From the NCBI GenBank assembly GCA_001939145.1, contig LSRX01000171.1, positions 508,576 through 572,575 on the forward strand: DNA of 64,000 nt. The letters are read 5' to 3'. A program made the translations under genes and the position numbers. Of this stretch, positions 54,701-63,174 are shown one piece after another. This stretch comes from Symbiodinium microadriaticum. Its lineage: Eukaryota > Sar > Dinophyceae > Suessiales > Symbiodiniaceae. Each line of letters begins with the position of its first letter. The stretch's first letter is position 1. Below the pieces are notes generated by a model. It saw only the letters and a program-made list of their open reading frames with translations. It was not told where the DNA came from and did not search any database.

Positions 54701-57700
54701 TCCTGTGCAAACGGCATGGAAGGCACGCCGAACCGAAGTGCCAAGGGGGGGCCAAGGCAGCAGAGGTGCAAGATGGCTTGTCCTCAGGAAGGACATGGTG
54801 ACTGGCGAAAGCAAACTTACACATGTTGTCCTGGACCAATAGACCTTGGGGCTGCCGGGCTAAGTTTGGAGGCTGCACATCCCGAAAACACCCAGCAAGA
54901 CATGTGGCAACTTGATAGTGCGTAGGGGCGTCAGCTGGGGAAGATGAGCAGGAGCTGCCAGTACCGTCATCGGGGCTGGGCGGTGCTTCTGGGGTGTCAC
55001 TGGTTCCACCCCCTGGGCCGTCATCTGGAGGCGATCCACTGGGGGAGGGACCGGAGCCGCCGTCAGGAGGCCCTTGAGCCCCAGAGGCACCGTGCTGTTG
55101 CGCTGGTAGGAAAGCGGCGGTCAACACAGCACCGTCTGCAACCTGCAGATCTGGGCTGGACAGATCAACTTCATGCTGGCCGTGCCAGAGTTGAGTGCGG
55201 AAACCTTGCGGGCAACGGGCATTGGCATGGGCGTAAAGACCTTGAAGGTCAAGATGCCCGCCATGACACGCTACAGCATTAAGGCCTCTCAATATGGGCC
55301 TCATGTCTATGAAGCAAAAAGGGTCCCGGATTGCCGCATAGTGTTGACCATTGGCGGTGCCAGCGGCGTAGAGGACGCTGCAGGTCACCCAGCCACGATG
55401 GGAAAAGTCCACGACACGGGGCTGTGGAGAGCGGAGGATGAGCTCGTCAACTGGGATGCGAAGACGAAAAGCCAGGTCTTGCCGAACGTATCTCCTTCTT
55501 GCTGCAGAAACATGTAGCAGGAAGGGGCGGTCCTGATTCAAAACCCAGGCATCATCGAGGTTCCAACCTGAAAAGGCACGGATGAAAGTGAGGTCTGGAT
55601 TCCAACCGCGATCAGACCGTAGCATGTCAGCAAGAGAAGACACAATGGAGGGGCCACGACCTGCGAAGGTAATCTGCACAAGGTCACCGTGCTTAATATC
55701 AACAGGCGTGGTGGGCGGAATCGCCCAGGGCATCGTGCCTACATAGACATCAAAGCGGGGGTCATCAGGCAGTTCCGCTGCTTGCAACAGCCCTGCACGT
55801 GTGACACGGCGTCCGATTTGTAGCGCGAACAGACGCCCGTCGACACCGGTGAGGTCGAAAGCGGCGATGGCTCCATCGGGCGCCCACAAAGGAAGGGCTA
55901 GGAGGAGAGCCTGTGCCCCGAGTGGTTGGGGCTCAACGGCGCAAAGAATGGGAAATCTCTGCCGGTCTCGCTGGTTTCGGGCCTGGGACACATAAAGGAG
56001 CGCCACGGCCGGCTGAGTATCGACAGGTAGCTGGGCCTCGATGAGCTCGGTGGTGTAGTCCTGAGCAAGAACCAGAAAGACGCCAGGCACAGCAACATTG
56101 ATTGAGCTGGCTCGATCCAGTGGCCCTTGGCCCGCACCATCGTCCTCATTGTTGCGCGGCGATTCACGGCCGCTCTCCCGTGCCTCTTGCCCAGAGGCAG
56201 CACTGAGCGTATCAGTAGGGCCATGTGATGCACCGGCTCCACTGTGTGAAGCCTCGGCGTCTCCCTGCGTTCCCCCATGAGTGTCGTGGGGTGCATCACC
56301 AAGGGTGGGGACGGGCGCATAGTCGACAATGATGACGGATCCTGCCTCAAAAACTGGGCGTCCGTCTGGCTGATGCTCACTGCTGAACCGCGGCGTCCAG
56401 CCCTGGGGCGCAGCAGTTTGAAAAATCCGGGTGAGGCCAGCCAGGTCAGGGTTGTCGCCTTGCAGAAGCATAAACGCGAAGCCCTCCTGGATGGGCCTCA
56501 GGTCTAGAAAGAAGCCCTCCGGCTCGTGGCCAGCGCATGGTGGACTGTGGCAACAAGCAGCCAGGAGTGTTCGGCACCTAACACCATCGACAGCAACGTT
56601 GTCAGGAGCTCTTCTTGCATGACAAATGCTGAGGCGCCTATCGTCAACCCCAAGCCGGCGTGCCAAGTTGATCCTGAAACGGAAGGGGTTTCTATAGTTC
56701 TCGATGTGGAGAACAAACCGGCTGTCGTGCACCACACAGTATGCATGGTCGATGGCGACTTGGGGGAAGGGCGTATCATGGCCCCAGGCGTCGGGCAGAA
56801 GCAAAGTCCTAGCAAAAGGCAGGCCAACAACAGATGGCTGGTCGGCAAATGTGAACGAGATCTGGATGCCTGGGAACATGTGAGCCTGCGCGCCATCATC
56901 CAAAGGCTGGTCATCGTCGCCTGCAAAGATAAGATAATCTCCTTGGGGCGGCAAATCGGCCAGGGCGATGAGAATCTCGCAGTCTGCATAGTCTGGTGCA
57001 TGGCAGGCAAAGATGCGACCATCTATTTCAGATGTGTTGATCAGGACCGTCGTGGTCGTCGGCGCCCATCTCGGGGTAGCTAAGACAACAGCGTACCCAA
57101 CCACGGACTGCGGTGATGCCGGGGTTAGAAAAGGAAAGCGAAGATAGGACGCAGTTGACCGAGCACCTTGAATGGCCTCAATTGCTTCGGCTGGGGTGCA
57201 TGGTAACTCAAGGTCAGCCTGGCCTAGTTCCGGCGGGTAGTTCGGAACTAACACCGCAAAAGAGACCCTCACAGGTCTAGCCGCATTTTGCTCATCAGGC
57301 TCCTCGAGGTCTGGCTCGAGCAGAGTCGAGAGGTTAGCCGGGAAGAAAGGCCAGGCGACCCCTAGATTCCTTGTGGCAGTGCGCAAAGAAGCAAGGGCTA
57401 GATCGACAGATGGCCCGGCACAGCACGGTTCGCAAAGTAGCTTGTAAAGAATGACAGGCAGGCCGACGGCGAGCAGATGGTGCAGTGGGCACGCGCGTGC
57501 GTCAGCGCATGACAGCGCGGCTGTATCGCAGTCCTCGGCGTCTGCGACGGGCAGGGCCACGCCCGCAGACAGCACAGGTGAAGCAGACAGCATGACGCAG
57601 AAGAGCCCACAAGGTGAAGTAGCTCTGGACACCAGAGACAGCACAAGTGCTCCAAGGGCATCAGTGGAGTCGCAAGGTGCCTCGTTAGGCTCAGGCAGGG

Positions 57701-60700
57701 GAGGGGGAGGGCCGGCCGGGGGGTTGCCATCTCCTCCTTCATGACCTTCATGACCTGCTCGGCTACTGCCGGAGCTGCTTTCCCAGATGCCGTCGGAGTA
57801 TCCGTCTGAATCGGTCTCCGACCTATCTGAATGTGCGAACCTATGTGCCTGTGCTGCTGCCCCTGGCGGGATGGGTACGCAAGCAATGGTGATGCGGGAA
57901 CCATCAACAACCCTTAATACGCAACCTGGCCGGGAGAAGATGCGAGGGGCACCTTCAGCTGTCAACTGGAAGCCGGTGGGGCAGGGGTAATCCAGGTCAT
58001 CCGCGAAGTTTTCAAGGGAGAAAAGCCCTCTTGCCGCCAACACCCAGGTAATGCCAAGCTGCAAAGGCCGTAGGTCCACGATGACGATGCAGGAGCTCGG
58101 CTCTGCATCAAGAGGCTGCAGAAGCCTCTGGGAGGCCACAAGCACTGCTGGTGCAGCAACTCCCCTGAAACAGAAGTTACGTATCTGCGGGCTGGGCATT
58201 GCGGTAAAAAGGCGAGCTCTATCATACCTAAGAGTGGCGGCCAACTGGGATCGAGGGATGCGCGAAGCGCCAATAGGAATGGGAAAGAAGGACGGCCCCT
58301 CGTCCGTCAACAGCCACACTCCGGGGTCTGACGCAAACGGGACCTCAGCACGAGCATTCCACGTGTCAGGCCTTCTGAGCATATCAGCCAAAGGTGCCAG
58401 ACGCGGGGGGGCAATGCCTCGTGGTGCCAGGGATACTAGAGAACCCGTAAAGAGGCCAGCTCGATGATGGTCCGGCAGGGGGCCACGTACAGACGGAACC
58501 CAAACGTCGACATCAAACCTGTGAGCATAGCCGGCTATTGAAAGGAGCTCACTGCGGTATGCCTGGGCATCAACATGCCCAGCGAAGACATACCCTCCAA
58601 CAGCGCGACAGTCGAAGACAATGTCGCAGAAAGGCCCGGGGAGTCCAGGAAAGCCCAGCAGAACCGCAAATTGCGTGCAGGGCTGCGGTTCGATAGCCAA
58701 CAGGCGCGGGAAGTGTCGTCGTACATCTGGTAATCGTAATGCCTGCACTTCCCTGATGACAAGGAAGTAATCCACTGGCTGCCAAAAGGTTAACGGGATC
58801 ACCTCAGGTCGGTAGTCCTCACAGAGCACAACGAAGAGGGCACGCAGTGGGGCTAGTGCAGGAGGGTTATCGACAAACTCCGGCGCAACAGCCGTGAGAT
58901 CCGGCGGATGCCAACGCGTCGGGGAACGATCCCCGATGTCGCGCAGATTGGGGAGTTGGGCTGGCGCATTGGCTTGATTGCTGCCTCCTACTACAATATG
59001 CAAGGGGGGTGCGTCTCCAAGCTTGACAGTCAAGGCTGGTGGGCGGGCGAGCGTGCACAGCTTGGAGCCACGCTGAGGGAAGCTGAGCACAAGTGATGCA
59101 AAATGCAGGCACGGCACTAGCTGCACAAGAGCGCTGGACTCGCATTGTAAGTAGGCCAGGGCATCTTTGGCAGCAGGAGAGGTATACTTGCAGCTGTCGT
59201 CCGCAGCGGTGGACGGGAGGTGGCCGTAGTGAGAACTGTCGCCACTGGCCTGGGATGGTGATGCCCCGCGGTGGCGTGATCGAGACCTGGCTGAATCATC
59301 TGAAGGGTCACTATCGTGTGGCGAGTCAGAGGGATCGTCAGAGCCATCAGGTTCCGATTCTAACGCTTCCAGGGGACCATCGGGTATATAAGCCAAGGTT
59401 AGAACCTCACCCCCGTGAAACTCAATACCGTTGCCCCTCAACTGTCCCCCCATGACTGCAAGTCGATGTCCTTGCGGCGGTTGGCACTGAACTCGTCCTT
59501 GCAGGAAATCCCGCGAGACAAAGTAGCGATCAACGACGCAGAAATTAATGTCTTGTCCGATAGGCCTTCCGTCAAGGAAGAAAACCGCCGGCAGAGGCCT
59601 GTTCTGTTGGTCACGAGCGGTGCTGCGGCCTAGAACGGCAATGACCCCACGCACATGGATGCCGTGATAGACATATGAGGCGAGGCCGGCAGCCGAAACA
59701 AGCCTAGACTCGGACATTTCGACCCCGACAAAATGGGTAACACGTAAGGCATTTTGCCAGTCGCATTGCGCGAAATCGCTGAACAAGAACTTTCCGGACT
59801 CATGCAGTACAAGCGCACAGAGCGCTTTGGCAGTGGAGGGGATAGGGTCCATACCGAGCCAAGGTGTGGGCTGCTGTAGGGACCTGGAGAGGGATGGCCC
59901 CCACAACGGGAGATGACGCAGGGGCGCAAAGCATATCGTGTCGCCCTCCTCAACGTGGACGATTTGACCTGGTTGAAGTGGTTGCAAGCTCCCAGCAATA
60001 AAGGCCTCGAAAGGCTCAATGACGGTAGGGCCAGCGACCCGTTGGATTGCTTCGAGGCTGGTCTGACGTGGCAGTACTTCAGCAAAAACCTTACCTGTCA
60101 TGGCCCGTGCATCAAACAGCGTAGCTGATAGACCTGCCTGCTTAAACCAGTGTGGGACAACAAGCAAGGTTGCTGCGCCGTCCCCAAGCTGCGGCGCGGC
60201 AGGGATGAGCTTATTCCAGCAGGCATCAAGCGGTACTGGCGCAGCCTCATACACACTGTCGAGAAAGGACTCGAGGGACGCTGGCAGATCGAGAAAGATC
60301 TCAGTCGTAACGATCCGATGGCCGGGAGGGCACAGGGTGACTCGCGCTGGCACCTTGACACCAGGCGAAATAATACACAGCCCCTTTTGCGCCTGCAGAC
60401 AACAGGAAGCACCCTTGGATGCGATATCAGTTTCGACTGAGGCCCTGTACTCGGATGCCGCCACCAACGGCGAGCGGTCCTGAGGTTCGGGGGGGGAATT
60501 AGGGCTATCGTCCCTAGGGGGAGGCAGGTCATCAGGGCTAGAGGCCGTGATGTGACGTGCAACGGGAACACTGTGGCTGGCTCCCTGATTCGGCGCCGTA
60601 GCTCCTCCACTAGCTGCACTGAGTTCACCTGGATCTGGCGTGAGTGCTGCATAGGCCCCGGTTATAGCTGATGCAACCTCGGGAGGCACAGCCCAGACCT

Positions 60701-61676
60701 GTGTCGGAAGAGCCCAAAAGCAGAACAGAAGCCTGGCCCAAAGGGGAGCCCTTAAATTATTGCGGTTAGGGCGCTGCCGCCCTCGCATTGTTTTGTCGAT
60801 GCGGCCAGGACTGCCAACAGAACCCCAAGACAACGCCATACAGGCTGGAACATAAGCGCAACTAAAGCTGAGCAAGTTCAGCAGGGGGGAACGGCCTCCA
60901 GGCAACGCAAGGACAACGAGGCGCCAAAGAACCAAGAGGTGAAGGGCGGCCAAGGTAAGGAAAAAGGCAACAGCAAGCTGTCCACCCCATTGAAGAAGGG
61001 GGAAGCACGTTGGGAAGCAGGCTTGAGGAGGATTGCTGGCAGGAGGAGACCCCAGAGCCACCGATGTCTCTCTTTGGCCCCTGCCGCGATAGAAAGGGGT
61101 GGCCTTCCAGTGGTGAAAGGGCCCGCTATGGAGGCGCATTAGACCCGGATCGGGACAATGGCAGAACGAGGAATCGGTACCCTGAGTCGAAGGAAGGCTC
61201 CACCAATCAAAAACCAACTCAGGGGCCACAAAACTGTTAGCGACCGAAAAGCTAACAAGGGCCTCAAGTCGGGACAATACACAAGGAAGGGGAAGCAGGC
61301 AAGGAGGAGGTCCCAGAGCCACCGATACCTCTCTTAGGCCCCTAACCACAACAACCCAATCCTTGAAGAGAACACCCTTGCACAAAAACCGGCAGAGACA
61401 GGGGAGGGAACCCGAGCAAACGCCGGAACACAAGCAAGGAGCCGGAAGGGCTTTAAATCCAGGTGGCGCATAACTATTCGAGCAGAACCCGCGAAAATCC
61501 AGCGGCGAGGCCAACGACCTCAGCAAACAAGGAAGAAAGTCCAGGGACGAGCAGGAAGGACGATCTGGCAGAAGTCCAAAGCAGAGGCCATGGTAAAGGG
61601 ATGAGTCTGAGCCAGCGAGGGGGGCTATTGGTGGGAAGAAAAACTGTACAGCCCACTGTACAGGACGTCGTTCCAT
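48780..61676 (-). CDS. LINE ORF2: four-module N-terminal part, RNase H, endonuclease, reverse transcriptase, zinc fingers
   Basis: 4298 residues from the first ATG after ORF1 (61676). ATG 60788 (MRGRQRPNRNNLRAPLWARL, then a hydrophobic run) is an alternative start. The frame is open further up to 62996, but there it overlaps ORF1 and looks like a shadow. Order: hydrophobic/signal-like segments (60985-60700); four divergent ~325-residue modules (see separate entries); membrane-like segments (about 54700-54500); RNase H (about 53835-53385; YVDGSF, VAECIAL, SDCQSAI, VPGHQGLFGNEAAD); EEP endonuclease (about 53135-52330; TYNVLSL, QEAR, GGDFNA, YIDHL); RT (about 51480-50600; ILYADVASAYYN, HRGSRPGSSLAD, WADDLA); a C2H2 finger (CIPC...H....H) and a CCHC-like finger (about 49720-49520); then a ~240-residue tail. 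All catalytic motifs look intact. Confidence 0.85.
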   Translation of the reverse strand: MERRPVQWAVQFFFPPIAPLAGSDSSLYHGLCFGLLPDRPSCSSLDFLPCLLRSLASPLDFRGFCSNSYAPPGFKALPAPCLCSGVCSGSLPCLCRFLCKGVLFKDWVVVVRGLREVSVALGPPPCLLPLPCVLSRLEALVSFSVANSFVAPELVFDWWSLPSTQGTDSSFCHCPDPGLMRLHSGPFHHWKATPFYRGRGQRETSVALGSPPASNPPQACFPTCFPLLQWGGQLAVAFFLTLAALHLLVLWRLVVLALPGGRSPLLNLLSFSCAYVPACMALSWGSVGSPGRIDKTMRGRQRPNRNNLRAPLWARLLFCFWALPTQVWAVPPEVASAITGAYAALTPDPGELSAASGGATAPNQGASHSVPVARHITASSPDDLPPPRDDSPNSPPEPQDRSPLVAASEYRASVETDIASKGASCCLQAQKGLCIISPGVKVPARVTLCPPGHRIVTTEIFLDLPASLESFLDSVYEAAPVPLDACWNKLIPAAPQLGDGAATLLVVPHWFKQAGLSATLFDARAMTGKVFAEVLPRQTSLEAIQRVAGPTVIEPFEAFIAGSLQPLQPGQIVHVEEGDTICFAPLRHLPLWGPSLSRSLQQPTPWLGMDPIPSTAKALCALVLHESGKFLFSDFAQCDWQNALRVTHFVGVEMSESRLVSAAGLASYVYHGIHVRGVIAVLGRSTARDQQNRPLPAVFFLDGRPIGQDINFCVVDRYFVSRDFLQGRVQCQPPQGHRLAVMGGQLRGNGIEFHGGEVLTLAYIPDGPLEALESEPDGSDDPSDSPHDSDPSDDSARSRSRHRGASPSQASGDSSHYGHLPSTAADDSCKYTSPAAKDALAYLQCESSALVQLVPCLHFASLVLSFPQRGSKLCTLARPPALTVKLGDAPPLHIVVGGSNQANAPAQLPNLRDIGDRSPTRWHPPDLTAVAPEFVDNPPALAPLRALFVVLCEDYRPEVIPLTFWQPVDYFLVIREVQALRLPDVRRHFPRLLAIEPQPCTQFAVLLGFPGLPGPFCDIVFDCRAVGGYVFAGHVDAQAYRSELLSIAGYAHRFDVDVWVPSVRGPLPDHHRAGLFTGSLVSLAPRGIAPPRLAPLADMLRRPDTWNARAEVPFASDPGVWLLTDEGPSFFPIPIGASRIPRSQLAATLRYDRARLFTAMPSPQIRNFCFRGVAAPAVLVASQRLLQPLDAEPSSCIVIVDLRPLQLGITWVLAARGLFSLENFADDLDYPCPTGFQLTAEGAPRIFSRPGCVLRVVDGSRITIACVPIPPGAAAQAHRFAHSDRSETDSDGYSDGIWESSSGSSRAGHEGHEGGDGNPPAGPPPPLPEPNEAPCDSTDALGALVLSLVSRATSPCGLFCVMLSASPVLSAGVALPVADAEDCDTAALSCADARACPLHHLLAVGLPVILYKLLCEPCCAGPSVDLALASLRTATRNLGVAWPFFPANLSTLLEPDLEEPDEQNAARPVRVSFAVLVPNYPPELGQADLELPCTPAEAIEAIQGARSTASYLRFPFLTPASPQSVVGYAVVLATPRWAPTTTTVLINTSEIDGRIFACHAPDYADCEILIALADLPPQGDYLIFAGDDDQPLDDGAQAHMFPGIQISFTFADQPSVVGLPFARTLLLPDAWGHDTPFPQVAIDHAYCVVHDSRFVLHIENYRNPFRFRINLARRLGVDDRRLSICHARRAPDNVAVDGVRCRTLLAACCHSPPCAGHEPEGFFLDLRPIQEGFAFMLLQGDNPDLAGLTRIFQTAAPQGWTPRFSSEHQPDGRPVFEAGSVIIVDYAPVPTLGDAPHDTHGGTQGDAEASHSGAGASHGPTDTLSAASGQEARESGRESPRNNEDDGAGQGPLDRASSINVAVPGVFLVLAQDYTTELIEAQLPVDTQPAVALLYVSQARNQRDRQRFPILCAVEPQPLGAQALLLALPLWAPDGAIAAFDLTGVDGRLFALQIGRRVTRAGLLQAAELPDDPRFDVYVGTMPWAIPPTTPVDIKHGDLVQITFAGRGPSIVSSLADMLRSDRGWNPDLTFIRAFSGWNLDDAWVLNQDRPFLLHVSAARRRYVRQDLAFRLRIPVDELILRSPQPRVVDFSHRGWVTCSVLYAAGTANGQHYAAIRDPFCFIDMRPILRGLNAVACHGGHLDLQGLYAHANARCPQGFRTQLWHGQHEVDLSSPDLQVADGAVLTAAFLPAQQHGASGAQGPPDGGSGPSPSGSPPDDGPGGGTSDTPEAPPSPDDGTGSSCSSSPADAPTHYQVATCLAGCFRDVQPPNLARQPQGLLVQDNMCKFAFASHHVLPEDKPSCTSAALAPPWHFGSACLPCRLHRSRTVLLVCLTALFLWAAYVGLRFSLAGLFSQLAAWVAVTSARRAWKLAAVYCTLVHLATSVEGMQFVVAQADYSSRGLALPDAHSAIPNCAEGRPPNSRPTPTPLRSLLSRRGPLALPSPTVGPAFSNPGSTTSEPQSPMHGDLAALDTLLEESRRESKDYPLYLASTLLDALSDHFTNKVPTLVGEKEGSPHGCPLVLSLDAAVTCEPYNLPPVPPTPLQLGPILHQLLGSVEPLMLSGTPLGFTREQISLFLQPAVRFGTLRDLLESLPPRQARSLSSLVSIAGNEHGLLCYVDGSFTPATNLEDALLGWACVFIDAALSCISIVSGPAPPWFLDLCAAPSAFVAECIALTAATWVGCTAFHGRSALFLSDCQSAIKVAGGEVSSYTSDVALVLRRTAACFETLQGRPLTFEYVPGHQGLFGNEAADAAAKLASKGRPVGQLVWNETGGSCPIDWWSQGAPRVEWCGVAARAIIGDPTMPPLGSALGVTRDDLDMTPQQMLAPFCTQQPAAAPAGNAGEGTLAFCIATYNVLSLSGRAFEDRDPTGLAFSAGRPALLAAGLDKAGIQVAAIQEARTEAGFLRTSGFLRFSSGGEVGCFGVELWFKEAFPVLCDGKTGNPVATFCREAFSTAYSDSRRLILHFHSGPLRLCFASLHAPHRGTEADKLHDWWERTITLLRHAATRAPIVLGGDFNAAVGSQCCCRVGDCWPEEQDTAGAFLVELVSACQCWLPSTWGHLHSGQSWTYMQKRNNALQRPDFVGLPDCWENARVSSWVDPEIHAGQPYIDHLAAAVSVSARLRLDGSRPGTRKPVRIDAHALVDRNNRLKLQAIVDKAPRAPWQVSADAHAAQLVGYLQGALVEAFPKPKQRKRRSYLTDDTWALYAQVAALRHRCARLRAHSQYHLLAAAFRAWSTRGVDDFESALVSPWALEASFQGHRHRDALRGLSKQLKHACRTDRARYLSSLADEVQANTPGSYQALNRLLSLKQKKPFTPEVLPEVLDADGQVCETPAEATQRWRTYFGDMESGVQKDAEGVHQVAAARHGLAWPSPDDITEVPGPAELCKAMAHTQLHKASGPDGIPGEAFKALPAALTSLVLPLVLKLGLLGEEGAGLKGALLTWLYKFKGARNLCTSYRAIMLLPTLTKVIHRSFRPRLYEHVVTHAPPLLLGGRKGASAVFGSHLTRAFAQWCSEHKQPACILYADVASAYYNSVRDLTAQRVDVDGCPVDSLAAAQLPADANVADTRASGSAFRARGASPWLESLAAEMHRGSWFALRGDHVPVVTHRGSRPGSSLADIMYSAGVGRITAKRDSLRAADPNAGHVPRIPWDGRRDISSTEPPTQWISLSDVIWADDLAACFLLSDSARAAHQVGLEASFLDEAFGSHGYLLTYGTSKTAAMVLLGGRGSKAAKRTLFSRAGAITVLREHHQAASLPLVAQYKHLGVIVGASFLTELRARCASAWAAFRQGRVRAYRCRRISVARRGALLRAMVLPRLLFGAGAWPSLRQGERALFHRTLVSMYRQTLCIPRNEDQHITGATMCALLHLPDPVTVLRVERLRYLRQLVQAAPDALWALVRSSPSFLATTRDAMEWLYRRLSATIPLGDPAHDWPAWAEVMCRTPGRFRGWIKRAAALEVLRLTAHAAMQACHRFLSHFCSSEDAAFCPERRRPTEACIPCRKAFADRVSWACHASKLHGYRTRATETTRGSQQAWCRGCGKIFANANRMKRHVFVTPACQVAWGSFVPDEGASLSPLHPSAPPLRLPGRFVPVDLPADTEEPNCHPGLVDALLELTGDDESTAWEVVAGFVAPLEHLRCSVRAWRAHARAQPFASEVATNLLLLLDPELCCDSFPQSRPKPAVVDFLAPFPPLRGLVLPVAQVGTLTFWDIDSPPLPSFVSPFDGSAPLAAASRHVAWLEATTDVVLQAVQMSLSHPVCIRAPPAALRCLEPLTSWLRDGGFLLTAGGIASVLR
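55095..56095 (-). other. LINE ORF2 module 4
   Basis: VFLVLAQDYTTELIEAQLPV ... AFDLTGVDGRLFALQIG ... CFIDMRPILRGLNAVACHGG ... CPQGFRTQL ... AVLTAAFLPA. It is followed by a Gly/Pro/Ser/Asp-rich linker. Confidence 0.7.
56300..57280 (-). other. LINE ORF2 module 3
   Basis: FAVLVPNYPPELGQADLELP ... VLINTSEIDGRIFACHAPDY ... FFLDLRPIQEGFAFMLLQGD ... APQGWTPRF ... SVIIVDYAPVP. Confidence 0.7.
57870..58850 (-). other. LINE ORF2 module 2
   Basis: LFVVLCEDYRPEVIPLTFWQ ... VFDCRAVGGYVFAGHVD ... VIVDLRPLQLGITWVLAARG ... CPTGFQL ... SRITIACVPIP. It is followed by a Ser/Gly-rich and proline-rich linker. Confidence 0.7.
59370..60380 (-). other. LINE ORF2 module 1
   Basis: About 330 residues, including LFDARAMTGKVFAEVLP, HVEEGDTICFAP and FFLDGRPIGQDINFCV, ending in GEVLTLAYIP. 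Least similar of the four. It is followed by an Asp/Ser-rich linker (SDDPSDSPHDSDPSDDSA). Confidence 0.6.
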
Positions 61677-61822
61677 AACCTCGGGTTGCTTCAACCAGGA
61701 ATAGGAAAACCGTGGTTCACCGCCATCGCCGCCGCATCCGCAGACTAACACTCCCAAGTGCAGTCCGGGGAAGGGCAGGTCAGGGAGGTGCCACGGAAGT
61801 CCCCTTCCTGGGGAAGCAGCCG

Positions 61823-62932
61823 CTATTCGAGAGTCGCACTCACTCTGCTCTCGGCAAGCTCCTCGTCGTTGTCGTCTTCCACGATGCGTATCGACCGTCC
61901 CGCCGCGATCGCTGCTTGTGCGGCTTCTAAGCTCAAACCTCGGCCGGCATTGGCGCGACCATCGTTGTCTCCTCCAGGCCTTGCCCCACCAAAGGGCTCC
62001 AGGGCCCGCCTTCTTTGCACCCTGTCGCTCAAGGTTGGGCTGGGTCCAAAGCCTCCTTCGGCAGCAGGCGCAGCAGCAGGCGCCCCTGAATCCACAAGCT
62101 CGACCGGTGCCAAGGGGGGTGGGTCCACTCCTCCGGCAGGAACGACCGGCACCACGGGATTCTGTGCCGGGTTCGGACTTGTCAAGCCTGGCGGCGCATG
62201 GAAGGGCGAAGGAGCACCCAAGTATGGATCTGCCGTGGCTGGAGGTGTGCGAGGAGGCACGGCGGCAGCAGTGCGCGTGGGTGTCATAATACAGCCATGA
62301 TTCCCACCTGCCGGGGGAGGAGCAAGGGCCCTCCGCAGGACTCCATCCATCGCCGAGCTGTCCTCTCTGGCCCACTCCGCAAAAAGGCGGTCGACGTCCT
62401 GGTCTCCCACATCCACGTCGAAACCGCCGATAGCAGCAGACCTTTCTTCTGCAAATGCCGCACGAAGCCCGATACGCGCAGTCTCCTGTGCCGCTTCGGC
62501 TTCGGCAATATCGCGCAGCAGGCGTTCTTGGTCCCGGGCAAAACGAGCGCGTTCCCTGCGCAGGGCCTCCTTCAACTTCTGCTCGTAGCCGGTCATCTTG
62601 ACACCAAGATCCTGATACGCAGTCCGCAGGCGGCTCAACCGTGTCTCTGCCTTGCGGGTAATATTGAGCGCATTCTGGATGGAGTTGGTGTTCATCGTGC
62701 CAGGTGCCTCCACGGCTGTCGCTGCAGGCCCCGTAGGTGCAGCGCGATCTGCTGGGAGCTGCATGGAGGAATATGCCGGGAAATCTGACGGGGCACGACC
62801 ATCTGCCTTCCAAGGCGGCTTGCGATCCCGGGTTGCTGGCCCCTGAGGAGAATAAGCACCAGGCCAGACTCTGTAGGTACTTCCACCACCGGCCCATGGC
62901 TGCTGTCCTGCGTTGCGGCCGCCTCGTCCCAT
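61823..62932 (-). CDS. LINE ORF1 protein
   Basis: 369 residues from ATG 62932 (MGRGGRNAGQQPWAGGG); ATG at about 62697 (MNTNSIQNALNI) is an alternative. The N-terminus is Gly/Pro-rich. Then a long predicted coiled coil follows (about 62680-62430: TRKAETRLSRLRTAYQDL, later ALRRERARFARDQERLLRDI), and a Pro/Ala-rich, presumably disordered C-terminus. LINE ORF1 proteins bind element RNA, and coiled coils trimerise them in several families; no zinc knuckle or RRM is visible here. The end overlaps the open ORF2 frame (-1), and the first ORF2 ATG lies 147 bp after the stop. Confidence 0.7.
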   Translation of the reverse strand: MGRGGRNAGQQPWAGGGSTYRVWPGAYSPQGPATRDRKPPWKADGRAPSDFPAYSSMQLPADRAAPTGPAATAVEAPGTMNTNSIQNALNITRKAETRLSRLRTAYQDLGVKMTGYEQKLKEALRRERARFARDQERLLRDIAEAEAAQETARIGLRAAFAEERSAAIGGFDVDVGDQDVDRLFAEWAREDSSAMDGVLRRALAPPPAGGNHGCIMTPTRTAAAVPPRTPPATADPYLGAPSPFHAPPGLTSPNPAQNPVVPVVPAGGVDPPPLAPVELVDSGAPAAAPAAEGGFGPSPTLSDRVQRRRALEPFGGARPGGDNDGRANAGRGLSLEAAQAAIAAGRSIRIVEDDNDEELAESRVSATLE

Positions 62933-63174
62933 GTAAGCCTTCTGGAGGAGGTACCTTGTATGGGGGGCTGTGCCGTGGTGGGTAGTCAGCAAGCAAAGCT
63001 GTGCGCGGCCTAGAGGATGGCCTTTGCGCAAGAAGCGGCGGGCTTTCGCTCTCTTGGAGCGCCTCCGCCTGTGCCAGCTAGGCGACGCCGGAATGGCTCA
63101 GGAACCTAGCAAGAGCGCACCGCAGTCGGGTGCTGGGGCCACAGCAATCGCCTCCTCGCGGCGTGTTCTGAGCC

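Noticed and set aside
61823..62996. N-terminal ~390 codons of the long minus-strand frame read as part of ORF2
   Set aside because: They overlap ORF1 in another frame; ORF1 has coherent coiled-coil composition, while the overlapping translation is Cys/Arg/Gly-rich and repetitive, and its first codon is not ATG.
48780..63031. Plus-strand open frames opposite the LINE (for example 48659-49360)
   Set aside because: They are antisense shadows of ORF2, which has clear catalytic motifs on the minus strand.
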